Origin: Sthenelais limicola
Taxonomy: Eukaryota; Annelida; Polychaeta; Phyllodocida; Sigalionidae
Assembly: GCA_942159475.1 (NCBI GenBank)
Contig: OW804094.1
Span: forward strand, 23,606,366 to 23,670,365
DNA length: 64,000 bases
Direction: 5' to 3'
The notes under the pieces are model-generated. The model made no database searches. It was not told the origin of the DNA and worked only from the letters and a program-made list of their open reading frames with translations. Of this stretch, positions 44,706 through 55,297 are shown piece after piece (the stretch's first letter is position 1; each line of letters opens with the position of its first letter). The translations under genes were made by a program, and so were the position numbers.

Positions 44706-45125
44706 GGGTCAGATTTCCAGAAAATGTACAATTCTCGGTATCTCGAATACAGTTTGTGGTGTGTATAGTTAACACCAGTGATGATTGTCGCCCCCACCAC
44801 TACCCAGAAGCGGTCAAAGACGCTTCCGGTTTCAGTGCTAAAACAAAACATTTGTTAGAGAATGGACTACTGACATCGTTGCGATTCTTTTGGTGTATGA
44901 CATTAGTTTATACCTCGAATACATACTTTTCTGTAAGCATTGGAGTACACAGAACCATAGTGCGGCACCACCTCCCTAGTACTTGACCATAGCTGGACGT
45001 AGCATAGGAAGGATGCGCTGCGACAAGATTAGTTCTAAATTTAAACATTAGGCGGCGGCTAGATCAAATAGCGGTATTCGAGATACGGAGAATTGGCAGC
45101 TCTACAAATAAAACTGCTGGTTTCA
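44706..45125 (-). mobile_element. family A MITE split near its left end, truncated right
   Basis: The left inverted repeat (44706-44733) is separated from GGCAGCTCTACAAATA (45095) by a 357-bp insert. Homology ends soon after, so the right two thirds are missing. Confidence 0.7.
44734..45090. mobile_element. 357-bp MITE with CTCGGTATCTCGAATAC ends
   Basis: The left end CTCGGTATCTCGAATAC is matched by the right end GTATTCGAGATACGGAG. AATT stands on both sides (44730-44733, 45091-45094), a 4-bp duplication of the family A sequence. No other copy in the window and no coding capacity. Confidence 0.8.
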
Positions 45126-46181
45126 AATTAAACTTACATGGTTAACACTAGCAGGGGTATTTGCTAGTTTGTAAAAATCCGGTATTAGCTAATTCTAGTT
45201 GTCACCATGAATATCCAGAAAGGATAATGAAAAGAGAAAATTATTTTTAACCTAGATATAGTAATACATGCTATTCATGTCTCATTGCCTTACAAGTATG
45301 CTTCATCAGCAGTCTTCCTCTTGCCAGGTTTGAGGGCTTAGAGTGTACCTGGTGTTGATCAAGAGATGCCCCAGCAGAGCTGATCAGGCTACACTTAGCA
45401 ACTGCAGGCTTCCAGGGGCAGCGTCATATGTGGACCCCCTTCCACCTATAGTCAAGGCCATTCCAGATTTTATCCTCCAAGGCATTGCAAGTTGTCCTCT
45501 AGGCTATAAGCGCTTTGGTGTGTGTCCAGGCTTGCCACCTTGTTTTTCAACACACAAGCCACACAATTTATTTGTGTGGCTTATTTATTTGCAATAATAT
45601 GCCTTGAAACTCAAGATGGGACCACTTGGTGTAGTGCAAGTGCTTCCACTGGTAGCTGCTGTTGCTGGTGTTGACCTTGGCTGAAATAGCAGCAAGCAAG
45701 GTCAGTTGTGACCTTGCTGACCTTCCAGTGACCTCCAGGGACCTCCAGTGACGGTCCCTTGGTGTTTATGACTAGATGGATTCTGATTCAGCAGCTGGGG
45801 GGCTGGATAAATCATCCCTCAACAGAACTTGATGGGTGCCAACTAGGGCTGCCCTCTGGGGGAACATGGTGGCATTAGGTCCTCCAGATTGTGCGCATGC
45901 TAGGGTAGAAACAGACTGTGCTACTCCATGTGGGGGCTTTCTGAGGGGGGTTGAGGGGGGACCCATATAGAAGGTGCAAGATAGATGTATTTAAAAATTA
46001 TATAAAATCACTTGGCAATGCAAAAGGAAAATCAATTTTATATTATCAACTCACATATTTACTTTATCATGGGACCTCTGGAAGTTCTAGCTAACATAGA
46101 AGAGGGCCACCCTTTTCTGGAAAATGTGTTATTCTTGTCATGTTATTGCACTATTGTATTACACTATTGTACTCAATCCGT
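45126..46181. other. spacer without recognised gene
   Basis: An 84-codon frame at 45343-45597 follows an acceptor-like TCTTCCTCTTGCCAG (45313-45327). Its product has no pattern I know, so I leave it uncalled. A short hairpin (AAGCCACACAA / TTGTGTGGCTT, 45557-45583) ends it. GACCTCCAG-type short repeats lie at 45720-45750. Confidence 0.35.
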
Positions 46182-46606
46182 AATGTGTTTCAGGAAAATG
46201 AGTCACAAGTTGCTAAATTGATATTTTTCAAAGTGATTTATTTATAAGTTCTATTAGTAGGAATATTCTGATTATTAGAGGGTTTAGCACTTAGAGTCAT
46301 ATATATATGAATCCATGTACCAAATTTCGGGACATTGTATTAAATATATCCTTGCATTTTGAAGGCCTTTGTATGGAGTATATCTAGTAACTTTACTGGT
46401 AGTTATTACCCTTCCAGAAACATTGCAAACGGTTTTTTCTTCAAACATAAAAATGTCAGGCTTAAAATATAGAAATACTTATTAGGTGTTCTAGTGTTTA
46501 CTATTATTGGAATCAGCTTGATCTCCTTTTCTCAAATATAGTGACATCTCAAAATCCCTGTTTTGTGACTTATGACTCATTTTCCTAAAACGGATCACAT
46601 ATACAA
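46182..46606 (+). mobile_element. family B element, complete
   Basis: Ends AATGTGTTTCAGGAAAATGA and CATTTTCCTAAAACGGATCA. Confidence 0.75.
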
Positions 46607-46997
46607 TACAAACAATTAGAAGTTTTAGGCAACAATATGAATACAAATGTCTGAAAACAACAACTTCCCATAAACATTAAGGTCTAATTCCGTCTGACAA
46701 TCAGTGCAAATTGTAATGCTTACTGCAGTGTCTGCCTCAGTTCACTATCAAATTGCATTGGAAGAACTTTCCTGTCTGGGGGATCATATAGATTGTGTTG
46801 TTTACCACAGTAAAATCTCACTTCTGACGTAAATAACATTTCTATTTCTCAATCTCTTGTTTCTGTGTGATCCCGCCACTGGGAATAAGAGAAGGAAATT
46901 GTTTTGACAAGTCCTGATTTTGTGTCAGCTGCACAGTCTTGTTTTTGAATTATGCAGCGGTAGTGTCAGGAAATACATATTGGATGTAGTATTATGA
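46607..46997. other. spacer
   Basis: No gene supported. Confidence 0.3.
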
Positions 46998-47159
46998 TAG
47001 TACCGCACGAGTAGGTGATCTGGCGTGAAGGATCGCATGGACCCGAGATGATTTTTTTCACATGGCACACGAGCCGATAGGCGAGTGTGTTATATTGAAA
47101 AGAATCGTCGAGGGTCTATGTGATCCTTTATGCCAGATCACCTACGAGATGCGGTGCTA
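46998..47159. mobile_element. foldback element, near-complete palindrome
   Basis: Arms of about 60 bp (GTAGGTGATCTGGCGTGAAG left; CATAAAGGATC...TGCCAGATCACCTAC type, right) continue into a second inner inversion (CACACGAGCC / GGCGAGTGTG). Almost the whole 160 bp can fold into one hairpin. Such foldback MITEs are usual in invertebrate genomes. Confidence 0.75.
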
Positions 47160-47512
47160 TTTTTACTCCACGGTGCTATAGATTAATTATTAATTATAAC
47201 ACAAACTCCTTTATTTACTTACAAAGTTACGGTCATTCTCCTCTCACTGATACCGGCGACGACCCAATAGTGTACATCGTAACGTCGCAACGTTAGTAAT
47301 GCTAGTAAGAGTCATTGACAACGCATTTTCCCGCGTGGAAGGGAAGGAATCAAATGAGTTTATTTTGCACATCATTAGGCCCCGCCCATGTGGTACAAAA
47401 CAATGTACCACACACTATGTACCACACGCCTCTACATACAAATGTTATGTGATACACAATTCACCGTGGAGTTAAGGGCTGTTTCTTTATGGTGATTATC
47501 CTTATGATATAA
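47160..47512. other. spacer
   Basis: TGTACCACAC repeated near 47403-47430; no gene supported. Confidence 0.3.
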
Positions 47513-47747
47513 GGGTCAGATTTTCAGAAAATGTACAATTTAACTTCGCCAATCTTCTCAAATAACCCAAATTTCAAACGAAAATTAAGCACTCAAGACA
47601 ATTCAACTTAACCAAACAGATTGCTAGAATCAATGCAATGTCAAATATACTCGAATTTACCTAGTATTGACCAAATAACAACCTAATTTAGCAGAATTTG
47701 CTTAATGTGTACAGCTGCCAATTGTAGATTTTCTGAAAGTCTGACCC
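47513..47747 (+). mobile_element. family A MITE
   Basis: Complete; flanks ATAA and ATAT, a duplication with one change. Confidence 0.8.
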
Positions 47748-48039
47748 ATATATGTAGAGGTTTTTTTTTGTCCCGTATGTTCTCGGAATCTGTGATATTA
47801 CCAACTGTTTTTCTGCTCTGTACAGTTCCGTTGACCCTTTCCGGAGGACAAGATATGTGGTTTGTGAAGTTATCTGGGATGAAAATGTGATTTTGATTCC
47901 CTTTTTTAATCAGGATCTTCACACTTTATTTATAGCCTAGGAAAGCCCCTGTTGGGAACTAGAAGAGATTGAGGTCATGCCTTTATGTCTCACTGTCCAT
48001 GGCAACGTGGGATTCCCTAGCAATGCATCCTGCGAGAGT

Positions 48040-48280
48040 CCCTAGCAACAGGAGAGAGAGAGAGATCAGAGGGGGAGGGGAGAGCCAGGAGAGAGCAGGA
48101 GGTGAGGGGAGAGAGATCAGAGATCAGAGGGGAAGGGGGAGGGCGAAGAAGCAGAGGGAGAGCGTGGGAGAAATCAGATAGGGTGAGGGACGAGAGGATA
48201 GAGCGAGAAGAGGCGGAGAAACAATAGGGCAGGGGGAAAGGAGAAGGAGGGTAGGGACAGGGAGAGAGCATTATTTCTGA
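48040..48280. repeat. GA-rich low-complexity tract
   Basis: GAGAGAG and GGGGAGAG purine runs. Confidence 0.8.
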
Positions 48281-48649
48281 AAGTGTTTTTTTACAGGATC
48301 TCTTCATTGCAATGTTGGCCGCCATGTTCACATCATTTGTTTTCAGTTTGAGGGCATCAGCACCACTTGGAATGTCCTAAGGCATTTGCAAAGCATGGGA
48401 TTAACTTTCCACTGATATTAATATCATTCTTCTACTTCTATTATTTGATTTCTCATCAATTTCCAAAAAATAACTAACAATTGCACTTCCGGTCAGGTAG
48501 CAAATTTGGCCTCACGGATATCATATTTCCTCCAGCACAAAAGCTACAATTTGTTTACAGTTAATAATTTAACATAACAAGCTTCTATTTGGTATATAAT
48601 ACATACAGTTCCTATCATAATATCTATTTTTAAATGATTGTTGTAAAAG
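48281..48649. other. spacer
   Basis: No gene supported. A short family B-like piece (TTTTTTTACAGGATCTCTTC) is at 48287. Confidence 0.3.
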
Positions 48650-48856
48650 ATGAGAGAGGGGAGATTTGTGAGAGAGAGGGAACAGAGAGGAGACATACAG
48701 GGTGGAAGAGGGTAGAGAGGGGAGAGACAGGGTGGGAGAGGGGAGAGACAGGGTGGGAGAGGGGAGAGGGGAGAGAGGGGAGAGAGGGGAGAGAGGGGAG
48801 AGAGGGGAGAGAGGGGAGAGAGGGGAGAGAGGGGAGAGAGGGGAGAGAGGGGAGAG
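48650..48856. repeat. GGGAGAGAGG 10-bp microsatellite
   Basis: About ten perfect 10-bp units at 48755-48856, preceded by longer irregular units with ACAGGGTGGGAGAGGG. Confidence 0.9.
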
Positions 48857-49180
48857 ATCAAGCAGTGTGTCTGTGACCTTGTACTACTTACAGCAACACT
48901 TTACCACTCTCCCGGAAAAACTGACTCCTTGACACACTGACCCAGTTATGAGGTTACTGTGACCCCGCCGCCACCTCAGTCTCAGTCTGGGGCAGGAGGA
49001 GGACAGTCACACAATCCACTCTCTCCATGATTCTACTCTACTAGACCAGAGTAGCAGTTCACCAAACCCTTGCCTGTCTGGACACCTGGAGAACGCACAC
49101 AGGTAGAGCAGCACTGAGCAGTACTGAGCAGGGGGTGAACAGGAGGTGAGCAAGACCGAGCAGGTGGGTACAAACTGTAT
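48857..49180. other. spacer
   Basis: No gene supported; AGCAG-type short repeats near 49105-49160. Confidence 0.3.
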
Positions 49181-49401
49181 GGGTCAGCTTTTCAGAACAT
49201 GTACAATTGGCGGCTGTACACATCTAGTAAATTCTGCTAAATTCTGCTGCAATTTGGTCAATACTAGGTAAATTTGAGTATATTCATCATTGCATTAATT
49301 CTAGCAATCTGTTTGGTTAGGTTGAACTTTATTTTGAATTTTATTTTCGTCTGGAATTTGGGTTATTTAAGACGATTGGCGAAGTTAAAAACCTCACCCC
49401 C
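49181..49401 (-). mobile_element. family A MITE, right end degraded
   Basis: Clean left end (GGGTCAGCTTTTCAGAACAT). The right end is shortened to AAAACCTCACCCC. Confidence 0.65.
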
Positions 49402-49416
49402 ATAATAAACCCTGAT

Positions 49417-49651
49417 GGGTCAGATTTTCTGAAAATGTACAATTCAGTTTCACAAATCCTCTGAAATAACCCAAATTTCAGATGAAAATAAAGTTCAAAA
49501 TGCAGTTCAACCTAACCAGACAGATTGCTAGAATAAATGCAATGCTGAATATACTCGAATTTACCTAGTATTGACCAAATTGCAGGCTTATTTAGCAGAA
49601 TTTACTAAATGTGTAGAGCTGCCATTTTTACATTTTCTGAAAATCTGACCC
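49417..49651 (+). mobile_element. family A MITE, opposite orientation to neighbour
   Basis: Complete copy 15 bases after the minus copy at 49181-49401; together they form an inverted pair. Confidence 0.75.
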
Positions 49652-50305
49652 TTGTGTAGGGGGAAGGACTGTCAGCTGGGGCACATTTTTGTGCAGACAG
49701 GGGGGGGGGCATCCTTTTTTTTGCACAGACTCAGAACTACAATGATGATGGGTAGGGAGGATGGGAGTGGGGGAGGGGTCATGAGATTTTGCCCACTTTT
49801 ATGGGCGGAAAGAAATATTGCACAAGACTTCAAGTGGTGGGGGGTCATTGTTCGCAAATTCTCCCCTCTCCCCCCCCCCCAATGGTCAAACCCTTGTGTA
49901 GAGGACGGTTCATAATTAGGCACTGGAGGTGGGAGGGGAGAATTTTCAAGTAGGCACCATTTTTTTTTGCACCGACTCTGAAGTGGGAGGGGGGCACCTT
50001 TTTGGCGCACTCTAAAAGTGTGTGTGGCGGGGGTGGGGTGGGGGGGAGGGGGGCATAATCTTTTTGCAAACTCAGAAATACAATTATGTAGTGGGGCATG
50101 ACATTTTGCGCAAACCTTCAAGGGGGAGCAAGACATGTTGGTCTTTAAAATGGAGGAGGGTTATACAATGTTGCAGAAGATTGTTTCTCACATTCTCCTC
50201 CTCCCGCCCCCCAATGGTACTTATGAACAGTCCCTAAAGCATTGGGATGGCGGGCAAGGAGCAGGATGTAGTTTAAGTCCAGAGTTCAAAAGGAGGTCCG
50301 CATAT
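49652..50305. repeat. G-rich repetitive region
   Basis: Several diverged copies of a unit with a G run, GGCA, a T run, then TTTGCACAGACTCAGAA-like sequence. G runs of 5-10 at many places would suit G-quadruplex formation. No gene supported. Confidence 0.6.
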
Positions 50306-50539
50306 GAGCCAGATTTTCAGAAAATCTACAATTCACTTTCACCATTTCTCTCAAATAACCCAATTTTCAGACGAAAATAAAGTTCAAAATACAGTTCAAT
50401 CTAATCAAACAGATTGCTAGAATCAATGCAATGCCGAATATACTCGAATTTACGAAGTATTGACCAAATTGCAGCCTAATTTAGTAGAATTTACTAAATG
50501 TGTGGAGCTGCCAATTGTAAATTTTCTGAAATCTGACCC
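50306..50539 (+). mobile_element. family A MITE, ATAT duplication
   Basis: Left tip mutated (GAGCCAG); ATAT at 50302-50305 and 50540-50543. Confidence 0.75.
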
Positions 50540-50689
50540 ATATGTGTACCATTGTAGACATCCGATATGAACAGTTACAATATAATATTATACATTATAA
50601 CAACGGATTTTAACGTGTTGTTTATGCGAGTAAAATAGTAATGTCGTGACGGTTTTGGTGTAGACATTCCGTAAGGAATACAGTTGAAG

Positions 50690-51090
50690 TCTCTCTCCCA
50701 AGTCACAAAAATGGATTTTGAGATATTATTTATTGTGAGATATTATCATATTTGAAAAGATGAGATCAAGCCGATTCTAATGGTAGTAAACACTAAGACA
50801 TCTAAAGTAGGGTTTCTATTATTTTAAGTTTGATATCTTTATTTTTTAACAAATATCTTTGGGTGGATAATTACTGTGAAAGTACCTAAAATATACTCCA
50901 TAAGATGACCTTAAAAATGCATAGATATATCTGATACATTGCCTTGAAATTGTGTTTATGTATTAATGTCACTAGCAGCATTAAGCACCCTAACAATTAG
51001 AAAATTCAAACAAAGATATCTTATAAAAAAATCACTTTGAAAAATATCCATTTTGCGACTTATGACATATTTTCCTAAGACACATCGCAT
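50690..51090 (-). mobile_element. family B element, reverse orientation
   Basis: The leftmost 15 bases are degraded. The right end is the inverse of the family B start (ATTTTCCTAAGACACATCGC). Confidence 0.65.
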
Positions 51091-51325
51091 GGGTCATATT
51101 TTCAGAAAATGTACAATTCAACTTTGACAATCCTCTCAAATAAACCAAATTTCAGACGAAAATTAAGTCCAAAATAAAGTTCAATTTAGCCAAACAGATT
51201 GCTATAATCAATGCAATGGCGAATATACTCAACTTTACCTAGTATTGACCAAATTGCAGAAAGAAATTGCAGAATTTACTAAATGTGTACAGCTGCCAAT
51301 TGTACATTTTCTGAAAATCTGACCC
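51091..51325 (+). mobile_element. family A MITE between two family B elements
   Basis: It joins the tip of the reverse family B copy directly to the tip of the forward copy at 51328. Flanks GCAT and ATAT. Confidence 0.75.
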
Positions 51326-51327
51326 AT

Positions 51328-51738
51328 ATGTGATGTGTTTCAGGAAAATGAGTCATCAGTCGCAAAATTGATATTTTTCAGAGTGTTTTTTTCCAAGAAC
51401 ACATTATTGGAACGTTCTAATATTTAGAGGGTTTATCATGTATAGTTATATGAATCGATGTATCAAATTTCAGGACAATCTATGTAATATATCCTATCGT
51501 TTTAAAGGTCCTCATATGGATTACATTTAGTTATTTTACTGTTTATTGACCCCCGGAAATATTAGATTTTTTTTTTCAAAAACGAAAATATCAAACTTAA
51601 AATCTAGAAATATTGATTAGATTATTAGACTGTTTACTATCATTGGAATCGGCTTGATCTCATTTTTCCAAATATAATGGTATCTCAAAATCTATTTTTT
51701 GCGACTTATGACTCCTTTTCCTAAAACACATCACATAT
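51328..51738 (+). mobile_element. family B element, complete
   Basis: Ends TGTGATGTGTTTCAGGAAAA and CCTTTTCCTAAAACACATCA. Confidence 0.75.
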
Positions 51739-51929
51739 ATGTTACGGTAACAGAGTATGACGGGAGAGTGAGGGTTAACTATAATCTTAGCCTTAGTCTG
51801 ACACACTTATAAATACATGATGTTCCTGTGACCCCCGCCCTCCTCCACATCCTACTCACTCCCGGGCTGGAAGATGATACTGCCATATCGTCAATGCGGG
51901 GAGACACATATTGCAGTTATAGTAAATGA
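51739..51929. other. short spacer
   Basis: No gene supported. Confidence 0.3.
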
Positions 51930-52440
51930 GATTAGAGAGAGGAGAGAGAGACACAGACTACAGGCAGAGAGATGATGGAGAGAGATAGGAGAGAGAGGAG
52001 GGAGAGAGAGAGGAGGGAGAGAGAGGAGGGAGAGAAGAGGAGGGAGAGAAGAGTGGTAGAGAAAGGAGGGAGAGAGAGAGGAGGGAGAGAGAGGAGGGTG
52101 AGAGAGGAGGGAGAGAGAGAGGAGGGAGGGGAGGGAGAGAGAGAGAGGAGGCAGAGAGAGGAGAGAGAGGAGGGAGAGAGATAGGAGAGAGAGAGGAGGG
52201 TGAGAGAGGAGGGAGAGAGATAGGAGAGAGAGAGGAGGGTGAGAGAGGAGGGAGAGAGAGGAGGGAGAGAGAGGAGGGAGAGAGAGGAGGGAGAGAGAGG
52301 AGGGAGAGAGAGGAGAGAGAGAAGAGGGAGAGAGAAGGGAGAGAGAGAGGAGGGAGAGAGAAGAGGGAGAGAGGAGGGAGAGAGAGGAGAGAGAGAAAAG
52401 TGGTAGAGAGAGAGGAGTGAGAGAAGAGTGAGAGAGAGAT
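51930..52440. repeat. GAGAGGAGG low-complexity array
   Basis: About 500 bases of purine repeats, mostly GAGGAGGGAGAGA units. Long frames on either strand (for example 193 codons minus, Leu/Ser-rich) are composition artefacts. Confidence 0.9.
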
Positions 52441-52475
52441 ATAATGTTTATATCAAATGTTTCTATGATCATATG

Positions 52476-52892
52476 TGATCCGTTTTAGAAAAATGAGTCA
52501 TACGTCGCAAAATATGGATTTTGAGATATGACCATATTTGAAAAGAGGAGATCAAGCCGCATCCAATGATAGCAAACACTAGGACACCTAATAAGTATTT
52601 CTATATTTTAAGTTTGATATTTTTATTTTTGAAAAAAAAGTTCAATGTTCCTGGATGGGTAATTACCAATAAAGCAACTAAATATACTCCATACGAAGGC
52701 CTTCAAAACGATGTAAAAGATGTATTTAACACAATATCCCGAAGTTTCTTACATTGATTCATATGACAATAAGTGCTAAGCCCTCTAAGAATCAGGACAT
52801 TCCAATAAAAAGATCTTGTGAAAAAAACACTTTGAAAAATAAAATATCAATTTTGCGACTTGTGACTCATTTTCCTGGAACACATCACATTT
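52476..52892 (-). mobile_element. family B element, reverse orientation
   Basis: Complete: GTGATCCGTTTTAGAAAAAT at the left and ATTTTCCTGGAACACATCAC at the right. Confidence 0.75.
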
Positions 52893-53041
52893 AATACTAT
52901 TATATGAATAATACAGCCGGGTCCTATCTAGATTTTCAGATCCTATCTTAGCTTGAACAATCATCGGACATATCTCCACCTCGACTGGTAGAGCGGAGAA
53001 GATTAATATAAGATTTAAGTTCCTCTTCTGGTGCTGGTATT

Positions 53042-53153
53042 TGTGATGTGGTTCAGGAAAATCTTGCCAAATATTAGTATGTCATATTTCATCAGAATCC
53101 ATCCCAGAATGCACTGTACTAGACATGTGCAGTTGCACATGCAAATCCCCTAT
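53042..53153 (-). mobile_element. family C end fragment next to a family B tip
   Basis: The left tip reads GTGATGTGGTTCAGGAAAAT (family B), then a family C end in reverse (CATCCCAGAATGCACTG to GCAAATCCCCTA). Confidence 0.5.
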
Positions 53154-53202
53154 TGGATGAAACTGCAGCTTTAAAACGGTTCTATAGATTACAGCATAAA
53201 AT

Positions 53203-53435
53203 ATATGATGTGTTTCAGGAAAATTAGTCACAAGTCGCAAAATTGATATTTATATTATAAGTGTTTTTTCCACAGGATCACTTCATTGAAATGCTCTGAT
53301 TTTTAGGGCGTTTAGCACTTACAGTCATATAAATCCATGTAACAAAGTTCAGGACATTGTATTAAATATATCCTTGTGTTTTGAAGGCCTTTGTATGGAG
53401 TATATTTAGTTACTTTACTGGTAATTACCCATCTA
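53203..53435 (+). mobile_element. family B left half
   Basis: Begins ATGATGTGTTTCAGGAAAAT; homology stops at TAATTACCCATCTAGA. Confidence 0.65.
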
Positions 53436-53659
53436 GAGAGTATGTGGCACCAGATTAGGTCTATCGTCACAATTTGATGGGAATGAAGGGATGTCTTGGG
53501 CTATTTGCTTTCATAAGTATGGAATGTTTTTGTACAGTGATATTGCCCACCATCCCGACCACCTCCCTCCTATGGCGTCTCCCGACGCCTTCCAAATCGT
53601 TTCGTTTTTTAGCTTTAATCATCGCCGATCATGAATGCACATGATACGGCGATTCCCCG

Positions 53660-53735
53660 CTGCTATGACGTCATTACATGGGCCTCGTTCTGGGTAGGTT
53701 TCCGGTGGGGAATCCCCGCGCCTATGACGTCATTA
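53660..53735. promoter_or_regulatory. two palindromic CRE-like sites
   Basis: TGACGTCA occurs at 53666-53673 and 53725-53732. Each is embedded in a repeated CCCCGC...CTATGACGTCATTACA context about 59 bases apart. TGACGTCA is the full CREB/ATF consensus. No start codon or TATA box follows convincingly, so regulatory use is unproven. Confidence 0.35.
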
Positions 53736-54281
53736 CACGAAGGTTACCGAGTGTGGCCGAGCGTGTGATAGAGCCGAGTAATGTCGGCAACGAGGAGAAA
53801 CAGAGATACATAGGCATAAGCATGTAATGCTGGAACTGCGTAATTATACGAGTAAGACCTTAAATTTTTTACTGAAATGTCTCTTAAAATCCATAAGCTT
53901 GAGACTGGGACAGGTTTGAAGTGTGTGTACATATGGGAACGTAGGGATTTTTGGAAATTATTTGCAGATTTGCGTAATAGGTGTCGGCCAATGAGCTTGG
54001 GTCGAATTGCTGAGCTGAGGTTTTTATGCATGGCATTGCCACTGGCGACTTTTCGTCCAGAAACATTGCAAACTTTTAAAAAAAAAATATCAACTTAAAC
54101 TTCACAAGATAACAATATGTCTTTGTAGGAATATTCTCGTTCTTGGTGAGTCTGACGGTGGACGATATACATGATTACATGTACCAGATTTCAGGACAGT
54201 GTGTTGTGGCATGTGAATAACTGATATAAATTAAAAGGACCAAAGCATTTCAGTTCTGATCACTATAATCTTATAATCTTA
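53736..54281. other. spacer
   Basis: A family B scrap lies at about 54045-54090 (CGTCCAGAAACATTGCAAAC). No gene supported; the 73-95-codon frames overlap on opposite strands without protein-like signal. Confidence 0.3.
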
Positions 54282-54972
54282 TAACCCATTCAGGACAGCG
54301 CCGCCACCAATGTTGATTATGCTTGACGACCAAGCGCGGGAAAAATAACATTCAATTGATGACGTCCTGAGTGAAATATTCACGTCACATCAGGATGACA
54401 CTTCATGGCGTCCTATGCATGGAAGTGCTTTTACGCACTATGCGTCCTATGCATGGGAGTGCTTTTACGCACTACGTGTCCTATGCATGGAAGTGCTTTT
54501 ACGCACTATGTGTCTATACACATAGGAGTGCTTTTATGCACTATGTGTCCTATGCATGGGAGTGCTTTTACGCACTACGTGTCCTACGCATGGAAGTGCT
54601 TTATGCACTATGTGTCCTACCCATGGAAGTGCTTTTATGCACTACGCATCCTACGCATGGGAGTGCTTTAAGCACTATGTGTCCTATGCATGGAAGTGCT
54701 TTTACGCACTATGTGTCCTACGCATGGAAGTGCTTTTACGCACTATGTGTCCTATGCATGGGAGTGCTTTTACGCACTACGCGTCCTACGCATGGGAGTG
54801 CTTTTACGCACTATGTGTCTATACACATGGGAGTGATTTTTATGCACTATGTGTCCTATGCATGGGAGTGCTTTAAGGCAATACGCAGCCAAACGTGTGG
54901 GAATAACTTAAGGCAATACGCGGCCATATGCGTGGGAATGCTTTAAGGTAATACGCAGCCTAAATGGGTTAA
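54282..54972. mobile_element. possible TTAA-type MITE with 34-bp internal array
   Basis: Left TAACCCATTCAGGACAGC and right CAGCCTAAATGGGTTAA are imperfect inverses, with TTAA at the right and TATAA at the left. That recalls piggyBac-type non-autonomous elements. Inside, 54408-54880 consists of about 14 copies of a 33-34-bp unit (CCTATGCATGGAAGTGCTTT then TACGCACTATGT). The 191-codon frame over it is an array artefact. Confidence 0.5.
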
Positions 54973-55297
54973 ACATCTGATGGGTCGATAAACGGAATGA
55001 TTTTTTACCACCTACAATGCTAAGTTTATGGGCATTGTTTACTATCAGTCAACACATTGGTACAAGTATGTGACATTAATTTGCACACGGCTGCCATGAT
55101 ACTCAGCGCCTTTATTTATTGATTTCATGTTCCCAAAAAAATTGCAATAATCTCATGCTCTCTACATATAAATTTGCAGGTGTGACCATAAGAAGCGTTG
55201 TTTGCCCATTGGAATCTTGGACGTTGGCATATAATCATACTCCTCAAGAAACGACGGCAGCGAAAGCTACAAGTGTGACTTGGGACCTTCTCTACTG
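54973..55297 (+). other. leader region of the polyzinc-finger gene
   Basis: A good splice acceptor (CTCTACATATAAATTTGCAG) ends at 55179. One frame runs from it (VTIRSVVCPLESWTLAYNH and onward) into the first 96-bp repeat unit. A one-base deletion (GGGACC where later units have GTGCACC, about 55281) then throws it out of the long frame, and it stops within a few codons. The long frame itself has a TAA at 55232-55234, so upstream coding exons would not connect to it as the sequence stands. Confidence 0.45.

Noticed and set aside
45343..45597. 84-codon frame after an acceptor-like sequence
   Set aside because: The peptide looks loosely protein-like, but no homologue, donor or partner exon is recognised.
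49672..50136. 154-codon Pro/His-rich minus frame
   Set aside because: Complement of G-rich repeats; composition artefact.
51891..52472. 193-codon Leu/Ser-rich minus frame
   Set aside because: Purine-repeat low complexity.
54371..54946. 191-codon frame with Cys/His residues
   Set aside because: It follows the 34-bp array; the Cys/His pattern is a by-product of the unit.
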